A DNA stretch of 64,000 bases from Oscillospiraceae bacterium (GTDB taxonomy: Bacteria > Bacillota > Clostridia > Oscillospirales > Oscillospiraceae), in the NCBI GenBank assembly GCA_017398685.1, contig JAFQFH010000027.1, positions 1 to 64,000 of the forward strand. Direction: 5' to 3'. Position numbers and translations under genes: made by a program. The notes beneath the pieces are model-generated. The model had not been told where the DNA came from. It did not search any database and worked only from the letters and a program-made list of their open reading frames with translations. Positions 53,437 through 61,629 of this stretch are shown in pieces. Numbering within the stretch: the stretch's first letter is position 1; every line of letters begins with the position of its first letter.

Positions 53437-53460
53437 GGCAAGAAACGGGGAAAACTTGCC
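53437..53460. promoter_or_regulatory. Inverted repeat in the LysR leader
   Basis: GGCAAG and CTTGCC are separated by 12 bases and flanked by A and T runs. It may be a regulator-binding site or a hairpin in the leader. Nothing else is evident in this 309-base gap besides the two promoters. Confidence 0.4.
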
Positions 53461-53536
53461 AATTTTGCATATTTTCGACTTTACGGAATTTTTTGCTCTT
53501 CCATTGATATAGCAGATATGTACAGGAGAACGCAGT

Positions 53537-54493
53537 ATGGATTTCGGATTATTGAAAAGCTTTATAGCCGTGGCCGATGAAAAGAGCTTTTCCACAGCGG
53601 CGCAGCACCTTTTTATCTCCCAGCAGACCCTTTCAAAGCAGATAGCCAAGCTGGAAGAGGAACTGGGTACCCATCTTTTCGTCAGAAGCCGCCCCCTGGG
53701 GCTGACACCGGACGGGGTGAACTTTCTGCGTACCGCCAAGGGAATAATGGCGCTCAAGCAGCAGTATGAGGACAGCTGCTCAAAGCGTATGGGCAACGGG
53801 GAATTTGTGCACCTTGGCATAGAGCACAGCATTGCCCGGGCCATTCTGCCCCATGTGCTGCCGGACTTCGTTGAAAGAAATCCCGGCACCTTTGTCAAGC
53901 TCAGCGAGGCATCGCCCGAGGTTTTACAGAAGGCCGTCAGCCACGATGCGGTTGATCTGGTGATAGGCTCCATATATAACCCGCCGGAAACCCACGAGAC
54001 GGTGAAGCTTTGCTCAAAGCCCATGCTTCTTGTGGTGCCGAGAGTTATCATGGAGAGACTTGCCGGAGACGAGCTGGAGAAAAAACTGGGAGAATTTGAA
54101 GAATGCGCGGATCTTACTTACTTCAAGGACGAGCCATTTATCAAGACTGCAAGGGTATCCTCCGGCGGACGTGCTCTCAGCAGTTATCTTAAATACTATG
54201 ACATGGAGCCTAAATTTGTCTGCGAGCTTACAAATCTTGAAAACGGATTTCAACTGGCCAACAGCGGCATGGGTATATTCCTCTATCCCAAGTTCTTCTG
54301 GGATATGCTGGATGTGGAGCTGAGGGAGGACTACCTTAAAAATATCTATGTATTCCCCCTGCCACACCTTGCCGAGCTTGAAAGCATCTGCGCCTACTAC
54401 CATAAGGAAAACGGCCTCACCGGCAAGACCAGAGAGCTTTTTGACAGCATTGTGGAGTTTTTCGCCTGCTACGAAAAGAGCTTCATGCCATAA
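53537..54493 (+). CDS. LysR-family transcriptional regulator
   Basis: 318-residue regulator: N-terminal winged helix-turn-helix (LLKSFIAVADEKSFSTAAQHLFISQQTLSKQI region, about 4-65), then a substrate-binding domain (about 90-310). AGGAG precedes the start. It is divergent from the TAXI-TRAP operon and probably controls it in response to the transported solute; this is inferred from position only. Confidence 0.9.
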   Translation: MDFGLLKSFIAVADEKSFSTAAQHLFISQQTLSKQIAKLEEELGTHLFVRSRPLGLTPDGVNFLRTAKGIMALKQQYEDSCSKRMGNGEFVHLGIEHSIARAILPHVLPDFVERNPGTFVKLSEASPEVLQKAVSHDAVDLVIGSIYNPPETHETVKLCSKPMLLVVPRVIMERLAGDELEKKLGEFEECADLTYFKDEPFIKTARVSSGGRALSSYLKYYDMEPKFVCELTNLENGFQLANSGMGIFLYPKFFWDMLDVELREDYLKNIYVFPLPHLAELESICAYYHKENGLTGKTRELFDSIVEFFACYEKSFMP

Positions 54494-54515
54494 TAGAACA
54501 AAATACAAAAAATGT

Positions 54516-54552
54516 TACAAGCCCGATGGATGCACCATCGGGCTTGTTTTTG
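54516..54552 (+). terminator. Terminator of the LysR gene
   Basis: ACAAGCCCGATGG pairs with CCATCGGGCTTGT around a short loop, followed by T5. It also marks the left limit of the region I assign to the prophage. Confidence 0.92.
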
Positions 54553-54569
54553 CGTTTGTATATGCGCCT

Positions 54570-55649
54570 TTATTCAAACTGTGCCAAGGCTGCCAGAAAT
54601 TCGCTCTCGCGGGCGCGGTAGGTATTCATGCCTTGGTTGGCGGTTTTCATCATATCCACCACGAGACTTGCGGAATAATTGCCCAGAACGGCGGCGTCTA
54701 TAAAGCAGTCCATGGCTGTATCATAGTTCTGCGCCACGTAGGAACCGTCCCGGTACATATGGCCAAGCATACACATGGCATCGGTATTGCCCAGCTCCAC
54801 GGCTTTGCTGTACCACTCAAAGGCGAGGGGCAGGTCGATTTCCGTGCCTTCGCCGGACTGATACATACTGCCCAGCATATACATGGACTCGGCGTGACCA
54901 AGGCCGGCAGCCTTGCCAAACCAGTCAAAGGCGAACTGTATGCCGGATTCCACCCCTTCATAGTAATTGAAATAGTGCTTAAGACCGAGAGAATACATGG
55001 CGGGGGCGTAATTTCGCGCAGCCGCCTTTTCGTAAAGCGCTATGCAAAGCTTCCCCTTGGGGCTGACCATATAATAGCCGTCGAGCAGGGTGGCGGCGTT
55101 CACCATGCTTAAAACGCTGTTCTTCTCAGCGGCTTTTGTATAATAATTGAGCGCTTCTTCCTCATCCTGTTCAAGACCGAAGCCCAGCTCGTGCATGAAG
55201 CCTATCCAGAAAAGCCCGTCCGCACCCAGCTCATCGTCGCTCATTTCAAGAAAGCCCTCGGAGAAAGCGTGGTTTAAAAGCTCGTCGGATTTTTGTGGAG
55301 ATTCCGCGAAGCTGTTGAGAGCGGCGCCCACATAGGCCTTGAGTATGCCGCCTTCCATGGCCTTTTCGTACCAGTTGTAGGCTTCAAGCTCAGTCTCCAT
55401 ATTCTCTTCCAGCTCAAAGTCGTATATCCAGCCGCAGTAATACTGAGCTTCGGCATCGCCGGACTCAGCCAGAGGCAGCAGCAGTTCAAGGGCTGCATCA
55501 GGAGCGCGGCTGCCCTCGGCGGGGAAAAGCCGTGCCACGGCCTCGGCAAAGACTGCATCCCGGTCCTCTGCGGCGGCAGAGAGCGGCATTGCAGCGCAAA
55601 GACCTGCCATTATTGCAAGGCTCAGCAAAACCGAAACAAGCTTTTTCAT
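54570..55649 (-). CDS. Secreted Sel1-repeat protein
   Basis: 359-residue protein with a signal peptide (cleavage near AAA-EDR) followed by Sel1-like/TPR helical repeats across most of its length, for example AAEKNSVLSMVNAATLLDGY, AAARNYAPAMYSLGLKHYF, AAGLGHAESMYMLGSMYQSG and AVELGNTDAMCMLGHMYRDG. Such repeats form a protein-binding solenoid outside the membrane. AAAGGTG precedes the start. It begins only 19 bases after the ImmA-like gene with no promoter between, so it is probably transcribed with the prophage repressor in the lysogen. A moron or lysogenic-conversion gene is possible; a host gene just outside the prophage is the alternative. Confidence 0.8.
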   Translation of the reverse strand: MKKLVSVLLSLAIMAGLCAAMPLSAAAEDRDAVFAEAVARLFPAEGSRAPDAALELLLPLAESGDAEAQYYCGWIYDFELEENMETELEAYNWYEKAMEGGILKAYVGAALNSFAESPQKSDELLNHAFSEGFLEMSDDELGADGLFWIGFMHELGFGLEQDEEEALNYYTKAAEKNSVLSMVNAATLLDGYYMVSPKGKLCIALYEKAAARNYAPAMYSLGLKHYFNYYEGVESGIQFAFDWFGKAAGLGHAESMYMLGSMYQSGEGTEIDLPLAFEWYSKAVELGNTDAMCMLGHMYRDGSYVAQNYDTAMDCFIDAAVLGNYSASLVVDMMKTANQGMNTYRARESEFLAALAQFE

Positions 55650-55668
55650 TGTTCTTCACCTTTATAAA

Positions 55669-55998
55669 TCAAAGTTTTAGGCCCTTCTGGGCGGCAAGAC
55701 GCCTGAGATAATCCCCAAGCGCACTTTCCGAGTGAAAATGGGCAATCTTCCCCTCCGGCGGGTGCAGCACGATGTTCAGCGCCTCTCCTCCCGCCTGCTT
55801 TTCCATGTGCTCTACAGGCATATCCACATAAAAATGCTCCGAGCGGATATGCCTCAGCTCATGCTCCAGCACCTCATTTTGCTTTTCCTGAGACAAAAGC
55901 TCATTTATATAAATGCTGAAGGTTCCGTCGGAATTGGGCACAGTGACACCCTCCACCTTTACGGGCAGACGGATAAGGCGGACAAAATAGTCAGTCAT
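55669..55998 (-). CDS. ImmA/IrrE-like metallopeptidase
   Basis: 109-residue protein with a zinc site HELRHI preceded by SIYINELLSQEKQNEVLEHE, the form seen in ImmA-type proteases that cleave phage and ICE repressors. It is shorter than ICEBs1 ImmA and ends soon after the active site. It overlaps the Xre repressor gene by eight bases, so both are made together. By analogy it would cut the repressor during induction. Confidence 0.82.
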   Translation of the reverse strand: MTDYFVRLIRLPVKVEGVTVPNSDGTFSIYINELLSQEKQNEVLEHELRHIRSEHFYVDMPVEHMEKQAGGEALNIVLHPPEGKIAHFHSESALGDYLRRLAAQKGLKL

Positions 55999-56335
55999 TG
56001 TGCAAGGCCTCGATTATCTCCACGGCCCTGAGCACATCCTCGGGTGTGGCATCCTTGGCCAGCTTGAAGAGCATGCGCATATCCTCGCGGTTTCTCAAAG
56101 TCTCCAGAAGCGCGTTCAGCTCACCTGTCTCCTCAGAGGGAGGGGAGACAAGAGTGTTCATATCAACATTGAAGAAGTCGCTCAAAAGCTGCAATACCTC
56201 AATCTCCGGCTCGCGCTTGCCGGTCTCGTACATTCCTATGGCGCTGCGGGAAAGCCCCAGAGCCTGGGAAAGCTGCTGCTGGGAAAGCCCACGGGCTTTG
56301 CGCAGCTGAATAAGCTTTGCGCTGAAATGAGACAT
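55991..56335 (-). CDS. Xre-family prophage repressor
   Basis: 114-residue protein. Residues about 6-62 are a Cro/CI-type helix-turn-helix (LRKARGLSQQQLSQALGLSR, then SAIGMYETGKREPEIEVLQL). The C-terminal 45 residues (ALLETLRNREDMRMLFKLAK) probably form a multimerisation helix bundle. GAGGTGA precedes the start. Four operator-like palindromes lie between it and the packaging genes, which fits control of lysogeny. Confidence 0.88.
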   Translation of the reverse strand: MSHFSAKLIQLRKARGLSQQQLSQALGLSRSAIGMYETGKREPEIEVLQLLSDFFNVDMNTLVSPPSEETGELNALLETLRNREDMRMLFKLAKDATPEDVLRAVEIIEALHND

Positions 56336-56359
56336 GAAAATATCACCTCACTGACACAT

Positions 56360-56376
56360 TATCACGTTCCGTGACA
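56360..56376. promoter_or_regulatory. Prophage operator O1
   Basis: TATCACGTTCCGTGACA: TGTCAC-N5-GTGACA type with one mismatch in the left arm. It lies 25 bases in front of the repressor gene and overlaps its probable promoter, suggesting autoregulation. Confidence 0.8.
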
Positions 56377-56393
56377 AAAGTAAAGAAAAATTT

Positions 56394-56410
56394 TGTCACA
56401 GAACGTGACG
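56394..56410. promoter_or_regulatory. Prophage operator O2
   Basis: TGTCACAGAACGTGACG, one mismatch in the right arm, eight bases upstream of the rightward -35 box. Confidence 0.8.
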
Positions 56411-56417
56411 GCGGGTA

Positions 56418-56447
56418 TTGACTTTCAGCTGCACTATATGCTATATT
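56418..56447 (+). promoter_or_regulatory. Rightward prophage promoter
   Basis: TTGACT (56418-56423) and TATATT (56442-56447) with an 18-base spacer. It reads directly into the packaging genes and is bracketed by operators O2 and O3. Confidence 0.7.
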
Positions 56448-56452
56448 GCGGG

Positions 56453-56469
56453 TGTCACGAAACGTGACA
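56453..56469. promoter_or_regulatory. Prophage operator O3
   Basis: TGTCACGAAACGTGACA, perfect arms, covering the predicted start of rightward transcription. Confidence 0.87.
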
Positions 56470-56526
56470 ACAATTTATTCCAATGCCGGAGGGGAAAACC
56501 ACAGCCGGCAGTTTTTTCACCCGTTT

Positions 56527-56543
56527 TGTCACAATACGTGACA
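56527..56543. promoter_or_regulatory. Prophage operator O4
   Basis: TGTCACAATACGTGACA, perfect arms, in the transcribed leader 58 bases after O3. In total the 367-base gap before the first phage gene holds four operators, a rightward promoter and a second possible start (TTG at 56565). Confidence 0.85.
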
Positions 56544-56702
56544 AAAGAGGCGGCAGGAGGCGGCTTGAAACAGCTAAGAGACTCAGAAGCCATACGTCAG
56601 GCGCAGAGTATGGGCTATCCCGTGGGTACGGCGGGAGGGCGGCTGGATGCGGGGGATTGCCCGACGATGCCGGTATGGCTTTGGACTGAAGGAGGAACTA
56701 CC

Positions 56703-56909
56703 ATGGGAAGACATTTTGTCAGCTATGAGGCCCAGTGTCCTTTCTACAAGGCAGAGGACAAAAACATCATCTACTGCGAGGGGGTCAGGGACAACAGCAG
56801 CATACATAACGCATTTCCCGGCAGCGCTGCGGCCTATAAAAAGGAGTATTGCTGCGCCGGCTGGGAAAACTGCCTCATAGCAAAGGCCTTGTGGAGCAAG
56901 TATGACTGA
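56703..56909 (+). CDS. Small cysteine-rich phage protein
   Basis: 68-residue protein (MGRHFVSYEAQCPFYKAEDK start) with cysteines at CPFY, YCEG, CC and NCLIAK that could bind a metal ion. Similar small proteins occur next to terminase genes in Clostridia prophages; the function is unknown. GGAGG is seven bases before the ATG. The same frame is open upstream, and a TTG at 56565 with GGAGG would add 46 residues (including QLRDSEAIRQAQSMGYPVGT), so a longer form is possible. It overlaps the next gene by eight bases. Confidence 0.65.
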   Translation: MGRHFVSYEAQCPFYKAEDKNIIYCEGVRDNSSIHNAFPGSAAAYKKEYCCAGWENCLIAKALWSKYD

Positions 56910-57165
56910 AAAGAAGCTTGAGGCGGCAATGGAGAGAAAGGAGGAAGGCGGAGCGGTTCCCGGACTGGGAGAGCTCGCCAGTGCAGCAGCAGAGCTTTTG
57001 CAGCAGACCATCAAAAACACCGACCCCCACAACCTCGATTTCAAGGAGGTAAAGCAGCTGACCGGAGCGCTGAAGGATCTGGCAGAGCTTATGGAGCATG
57101 GGGCTGAGGGCGGCCCGAACGAGGACGGACTGGTCATACGCATAGAGGGCGACCCCAGTATATGA
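56902..57165 (+). CDS. Small phage protein, possible terminase small subunit
   Basis: 87-residue, mostly helical protein (MERKEEGGAVPGLGELASAA, then NLDFKEVKQLTGALKDLAEL). It sits immediately before the terminase large subunit and overlaps it by four bases (ATGA), the usual place of the small subunit, but it lacks an obvious helix-turn-helix. The assignment is by position. Confidence 0.6.
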   Translation: MTEKKLEAAMERKEEGGAVPGLGELASAAAELLQQTIKNTDPHNLDFKEVKQLTGALKDLAELMEHGAEGGPNEDGLVIRIEGDPSI

Positions 57166-58586
57166 GCGCAAAAAAGTATATAGACATCCCGGCCCCAAAC
57201 AAAAAACAAAAGCTTTTTTTCACAGATGAGCACAAGTACGTGGCCTACGGCGGAGCCCGCGGCGGCGGCAAGAGCTGGGCTGTGCGGGTGAACGCACTTT
57301 TGCTTGCGGCAAAGTATCCGGGCATAAGTCAGCTTATCATACGCCGCAGCTACCCTGAGCTTTACGCAAACCACATAAAGCCCTTCCTGAAGCTTCTGCC
57401 GAAAGGCAGCTATAAGTATAACGACACAAAAAAGGAGATACGCCTGCCAAACGGCAGCACCATCAGCTTTCGCTACTGTGCATCAGACAAGGATCTTCTG
57501 AACTTTCAGGGTACGGAATGTGACGTGATGTACATAGACGAGGCCACCCAGATAACGGAGGAGCAGTTTCGCGTGCTCTCCGCCTGCGTGAGAGGCGCAT
57601 CCGACCATGTGCCGAAACGCTGCTACATTACCTGCAACCCCGGCGGTGTGGGTCACAGCTGGGTAAAGCGGCTTTTTGTGGACAGGCAGTACAAAAGCGG
57701 GGAAAAGGCGGAGGAGTACAGCTTCATTCAGGCGGGGGTACGGGACAACAAAGCCCTCATGGAGTCGCAGCCTGATTATATAAGCCAGCTTGAGGCCCTG
57801 CCGCCAAAGCTGAAAGAGGCATGGCTGGAGGGCAGCTGGGATGTGCATATGGGCCAGTTTTTCGAGGACTTTTTCGACAGGGGCGAGCACTACACCGACA
57901 GACAGTACACCCATGTGATAGAGCCCTTCGAGATACCGGAGGGCTGGCGGATATATCGCTCCTTCGACTGGGGCTACAACCGGCCCTTCTCCTGCGGCTG
58001 GTGGGCCGTGGACTTTGACGGGGTGGTGTACAGGATACTGGAGATGTACGGCTGTACCGGTACGCCCAACGAGGGTGTGCGCTGGACTCCGGAGCGGGTT
58101 TTTTCCGAAATCGCCCGGACAGAGCGTGAACACCGCTGGCTGAGAGGAAAGAGAATAGGAGGCGTTGCCGACCCTGCCATATGGGATGCGGAGACCGGTG
58201 AGAGCATTGCAGAGTGTGCAGCCCGGCACGGGGTTTATTTTACAAAGGGTGACCATGCCCGTGTCCCCGGCTGGATGCAGCTGCACTACCGTCTCAGCTT
58301 TGACGAAAACGGCTTTCCCATGCTCTATGTGTTCAAAAACTGCAAGGCCTTTATCCGCACCCTGCCCCTCTTGCAGTATGACGCACAGCGGCCCGAGGAT
58401 CTGGACAGCTCCGGCGAGGACCACATTGCCGACGAGACCCGCTACTTTCTCATGTCAAGGCCCATAAAGCCCCGCACAAAGGCAGAGGCTGGCAGAAACG
58501 GCGGACTGAAGCTGCTTTTGGATATAGACTCCGCGGCTCTCCCGCCGCCTTCTAAACTACAAAGGATGGAGATAATTGATGAATAA
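57162..58586 (+). CDS. Phage terminase large subunit
   Basis: 474-residue DNA-packaging motor. The ATPase domain has Walker A GGARGGGKSW (about 30-39), Walker B VMYIDEAT and the coupling motif ITCNPGG. The RNase-H-like nuclease domain starts with SFDWGYNRP and includes GVADPAIWD and DHIADETRYF. All catalytic acids are visible. It overlaps both neighbours and is followed at once by the portal gene. Confidence 0.95.
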   Translation: MSAKKYIDIPAPNKKQKLFFTDEHKYVAYGGARGGGKSWAVRVNALLLAAKYPGISQLIIRRSYPELYANHIKPFLKLLPKGSYKYNDTKKEIRLPNGSTISFRYCASDKDLLNFQGTECDVMYIDEATQITEEQFRVLSACVRGASDHVPKRCYITCNPGGVGHSWVKRLFVDRQYKSGEKAEEYSFIQAGVRDNKALMESQPDYISQLEALPPKLKEAWLEGSWDVHMGQFFEDFFDRGEHYTDRQYTHVIEPFEIPEGWRIYRSFDWGYNRPFSCGWWAVDFDGVVYRILEMYGCTGTPNEGVRWTPERVFSEIARTEREHRWLRGKRIGGVADPAIWDAETGESIAECAARHGVYFTKGDHARVPGWMQLHYRLSFDENGFPMLYVFKNCKAFIRTLPLLQYDAQRPEDLDSSGEDHIADETRYFLMSRPIKPRTKAEAGRNGGLKLLLDIDSAALPPPSKLQRMEIIDE

Positions 58587-60495
58587 ACTGGATAGCGCTC
58601 CTTTTGATGTGGAAAATGTGTCAAATGGGGCGGAAAGCGATTTGCCCATAGGCGAAAAGGAAGTACAGCAGGCCTACAGCACCCTTTTGAAGTACAAGGC
58701 GGCCAAGGCCAATCTGGAAAAGCGCATTGTGGACAATCAGCAGTGGTACAAGCTCAGGCAGTGGGAATGTCTGAGGAAAAACAAAAAGGAGCAGATCGAG
58801 CCTGTCAGCGGCTGGCTTTTCAATGCCATTGCCAACAAGCATGCCGACGCTATGGATAATTTCCCCTCGGTGAGTATTCTGCCCCGGGAAAAAGGTGACG
58901 AGCAGGAGGCCAGAATGCTTTCGGCCATTGTTCCGGCGGTGCTGGACGAGTGCGATTTTGAAAGCGTGTACTCTGAGGTCATGGACGATAAGCTCATTGC
59001 CGGTACCGGCGTGTACGGCGTATTCTGGGATGCTTCCAAGCTCAATGGTCTGGGGGATATCGAAATAAGCCCCGTGGACGTTATAGACCTTTTCTGGGAA
59101 AGCGGCATTACAGACATCCAGCAAAGCCGCCAGCTTTTCCACCTGAGCCTGAGAGACAATGACCTTTTGCAGCAGGAATATCCCCAGCTTTCCGGCAAGC
59201 TCTCGGGTGCTGCCATGGATGTGGCCCGCTATGTGTACGACGAGGCTGTGGACACAAGCGAAAAGAGCGTGGTTGTGGACTGGTACTACAAAAAGCGTCA
59301 GAGCGGGCGCACGGTGCTGCACTACTGCAAGTTCATCGCAGGTCACGATCAGCCCCTCTTTGCCAGCGAGAATGAGCGCGAGCCCTTGTACGATGAGTTC
59401 GGCGGTGTGCTGAAAGCGCCCATGTGCGAGACAGGCTGGTACGAGCACGGGCTTTACCCCTTCGTGTTCGACCCGCTTTTCAGAACCAAGGGTACACCCT
59501 GCGGCTTTGGCTATGTGGATGTGGGTAAAAATACCCAGGAATACATAGACCGGGGCGATCAGGCCATCATGCAGAATATGCTCTTCAACTGCAAGCCCCG
59601 CCATTTTATAAGAAACGACGGCAGCGTCAATGAAGAGGAGTACGCAGACCTGAGCCGGGATTTTGTACATGTGGACGGAGCTCTGGGACAGGACAGTATC
59701 CTGCCTGTGCGCTCAGGCAGTCTTGACGGCATATATGTCACTGTCATCAACAACAAGATAGACGAGCTCAAGGAGACTACCGGCAACCGGGATGTGTCCT
59801 CCGGCGGAGCCACCGGCGGCGTTACCGCAGCCTCCGCCATTGCTGCCATGCAGGAGGCGGGCAGCAAGCTCTCCCGCGACGGCAGCAAGGCTGCCTACAG
59901 GGCATACAAACGGGTAGTGCTCATGGTTATAGAGCTTATCCGCCAGTTTTACGACAATCCCCGCTGTTTTCGCATAAGCGGGGAAAAGACAGGCTATGAG
60001 TACGTGCGCTACTCCAACGCCGGGCTTATACCCCAGAAACAGACCGCCCTTGCGCCCTTTGCAGGGCTTGAGCTGGATCTGGGCTGCCGCAAGCCCCTTT
60101 TTGATGTGGTGGTTGCGGCTGTGAAGGCCTCTCCTTACTCAAGACTCAGCCAGAACGAGCTGGCAATGCAGTTTTACGCGGCAGGCTTTTTCAATCCCGC
60201 CTCCGCCGATGCGGCCTTGGCCTGTCTGGACATGATGGACTTTGACAGGAAGGACTTTGTTGTATCCAAAATCTCAGAAAACGCAAGGCTGCACGAAAAC
60301 CTGATGTATGCAGGTAAGACTGCGCTGGAGCTGGCAAGAGCTTTGGGCGATGAGGAGCTTGCAGCAGCGCTCCAGGCCCGGTTTGGCCCGGAAGTTGACG
60401 CCGCGGCCAGAAGAAAAGCTCCCGCCCTCAAGGGTGAACACCCTGCCATGCGCCGGGCGAGGGAGCGGACAGCACTGGGGGTAAGTCCCGCATGA
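58579..60495 (+). CDS. Phage portal protein
   Basis: 638-residue protein that forms the dodecameric channel for DNA entry. The P22-like portal pattern is recognisable: helical N-terminus (LLKYKAAKANLEKRIVDNQQ), VSGWLFNAIANKHADAMDNF wing, and a long C-terminal helical region (ETTGNRDVSSGGATGGVTAA). ATG at 58579 with GGATGGAG upstream is preferred to a TTG at 58576. The gene overlaps the terminase stop by eight bases. Its last bases overlap the protease gene. Confidence 0.9.
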   Translation: MNKLDSAPFDVENVSNGAESDLPIGEKEVQQAYSTLLKYKAAKANLEKRIVDNQQWYKLRQWECLRKNKKEQIEPVSGWLFNAIANKHADAMDNFPSVSILPREKGDEQEARMLSAIVPAVLDECDFESVYSEVMDDKLIAGTGVYGVFWDASKLNGLGDIEISPVDVIDLFWESGITDIQQSRQLFHLSLRDNDLLQQEYPQLSGKLSGAAMDVARYVYDEAVDTSEKSVVVDWYYKKRQSGRTVLHYCKFIAGHDQPLFASENEREPLYDEFGGVLKAPMCETGWYEHGLYPFVFDPLFRTKGTPCGFGYVDVGKNTQEYIDRGDQAIMQNMLFNCKPRHFIRNDGSVNEEEYADLSRDFVHVDGALGQDSILPVRSGSLDGIYVTVINNKIDELKETTGNRDVSSGGATGGVTAASAIAAMQEAGSKLSRDGSKAAYRAYKRVVLMVIELIRQFYDNPRCFRISGEKTGYEYVRYSNAGLIPQKQTALAPFAGLELDLGCRKPLFDVVVAAVKASPYSRLSQNELAMQFYAAGFFNPASADAALACLDMMDFDRKDFVVSKISENARLHENLMYAGKTALELARALGDEELAAALQARFGPEVDAAARRKAPALKGEHPAMRRARERTALGVSPA

Positions 60496-60854
60496 TAATG
60501 GTAAATCTTTCCGGGGACGGCAGGACTTTTACACTTGAGCTTGAAGGCCATGCAAATTATGCACGGCCCGGGGAGGATCTGGTCTGCGCCGCCGTGTCCA
60601 CCCTTGCCTATGCTGTGGACCGCTATCTGGACAGGCTGGATAAGCAGGGCCTTCTTATAGAGAAGCAGAACACGGTAATGGAAAAGGGCAGGGCAAAAAT
60701 GACGGCAGTGCCGGAGGCGCAAAGCCGAGAGAAGTTTGAAGGCGCATTTGAACTTGCGGGCTGCTTTCTCAGTATTCTGGAGGAAAATTATCCGGAAAAT
60801 TTAAAAATATCTGCCAAAGGGCAGGAAAGGAAAATTTATGACAGACAAGCTTAG
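60492..60854 (+). CDS. Prp-type cysteine protease of the phage head module
   Basis: 120-residue protein of the Prp (YsxB) family. In Firmicutes, Prp removes the N-terminal extension of ribosomal protein L27. The catalytic pair is His20 in LEGHANYA and Cys32 in DLVCAAVSTLAY, twelve residues apart as in Staphylococcus Prp; the intervening GEDLV is also conserved. The C-terminal half keeps the dimerisation helices. It overlaps the portal stop by four bases and the scaffold start by 17, so it is translated with them. Its neighbours, scaffold and capsid, both carry an L27-like cleavage motif, so the likely job is capsid maturation rather than ribosome assembly. Confidence 0.9.
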   Translation: MIMVNLSGDGRTFTLELEGHANYARPGEDLVCAAVSTLAYAVDRYLDRLDKQGLLIEKQNTVMEKGRAKMTAVPEAQSREKFEGAFELAGCFLSILEENYPENLKISAKGQERKIYDRQA

Positions 60855-61593
60855 CCATAGCTTCAACATACAGCTTTTTGCCGGCAAAGACGAAGCACAG
60901 GGCATTGCGGGCGATATGAAGGCTCTCGCCGCCGGAGAGCAGACTACGGGCGATATGTTCCCTCCCGCCGCCGGGGAGGATACTCAGGCACAGCGGGCCG
61001 AGAGATTTGAGGCGCTCATACGGGGCGAGTACAAGGACGTGTACAAGGCCCATGTGCAGCACATCGTAAAGCAGCGACTGAAGGGCAGCGAGGAGACAGT
61101 CAGAAAGTATAAGGCCCTCTCCCCGATCCTGCAGCTTCTTGAAAAGAAGTACGGTGTGCCCTCCGGTGATGCCGCCGCTCTCTTTGCAGCGCTGGAGAAG
61201 GAAGACTCGTCCAGAACACAGAAAACCGATGCACTGGCCAGGGAGCAGTATGAAAAATGGCTCTCCCAGGCCGGTGAGCTCCGGGAGAGTTACCCGGACT
61301 TTGACATCAGGGCAGAGCTTAATGACAGCCGTTTCAGAGAACTTCTGAAAAGCGGAGTGCCTATGGCGGATGCCTATGAGCTGGTGCATCGCAGCGAGCT
61401 TATGGAGAAGGCCGCAAGAGATATGGAGGACAGGATCAGCCGCCGCATACTCTCCGGCACCGCCCGTCCCCGTGAAAGCGCACTGAAAAGTCAGAGCAGC
61501 GCCATGATGAAAAACGACGTGTCCCAGATGAGCAAAAAAGCCCGGCAGGATATTATCCGCCGGGTACAGCAGGGCGAGAAGATATCCTTCTGA
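60838..61593 (+). CDS. Phage capsid scaffold protein
   Basis: 251-residue, highly charged helical protein with no membrane helix. The N-terminus MTDKLSHSFNIQLFAGKDEA contains NIQLFA, resembling the Prp site of L27. The middle (about 45-180) is rich in Glu, Lys and Arg with the coiled segment YKDVYKAHVQHIVKQRLKGS, and the basic C-terminus (SKKARQDIIRRVQQGEKISF) would bind the capsid shell. Scaffold is inferred from composition and place before the capsid gene. Confidence 0.8.
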   Translation: MTDKLSHSFNIQLFAGKDEAQGIAGDMKALAAGEQTTGDMFPPAAGEDTQAQRAERFEALIRGEYKDVYKAHVQHIVKQRLKGSEETVRKYKALSPILQLLEKKYGVPSGDAAALFAALEKEDSSRTQKTDALAREQYEKWLSQAGELRESYPDFDIRAELNDSRFRELLKSGVPMADAYELVHRSELMEKAARDMEDRISRRILSGTARPRESALKSQSSAMMKNDVSQMSKKARQDIIRRVQQGEKISF

Positions 61594-61629
61594 TCCGGCC
61601 CTGCCCACAAAAAGAAAGGAGCAAAGCAT

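Noticed and set aside
56360..56543. The four repeated palindromes as a CRISPR array
   Set aside because: The units are 17-bp inverted repeats with irregular spacing of 17-57 bases and flank promoters beside a repressor gene; they are operators.
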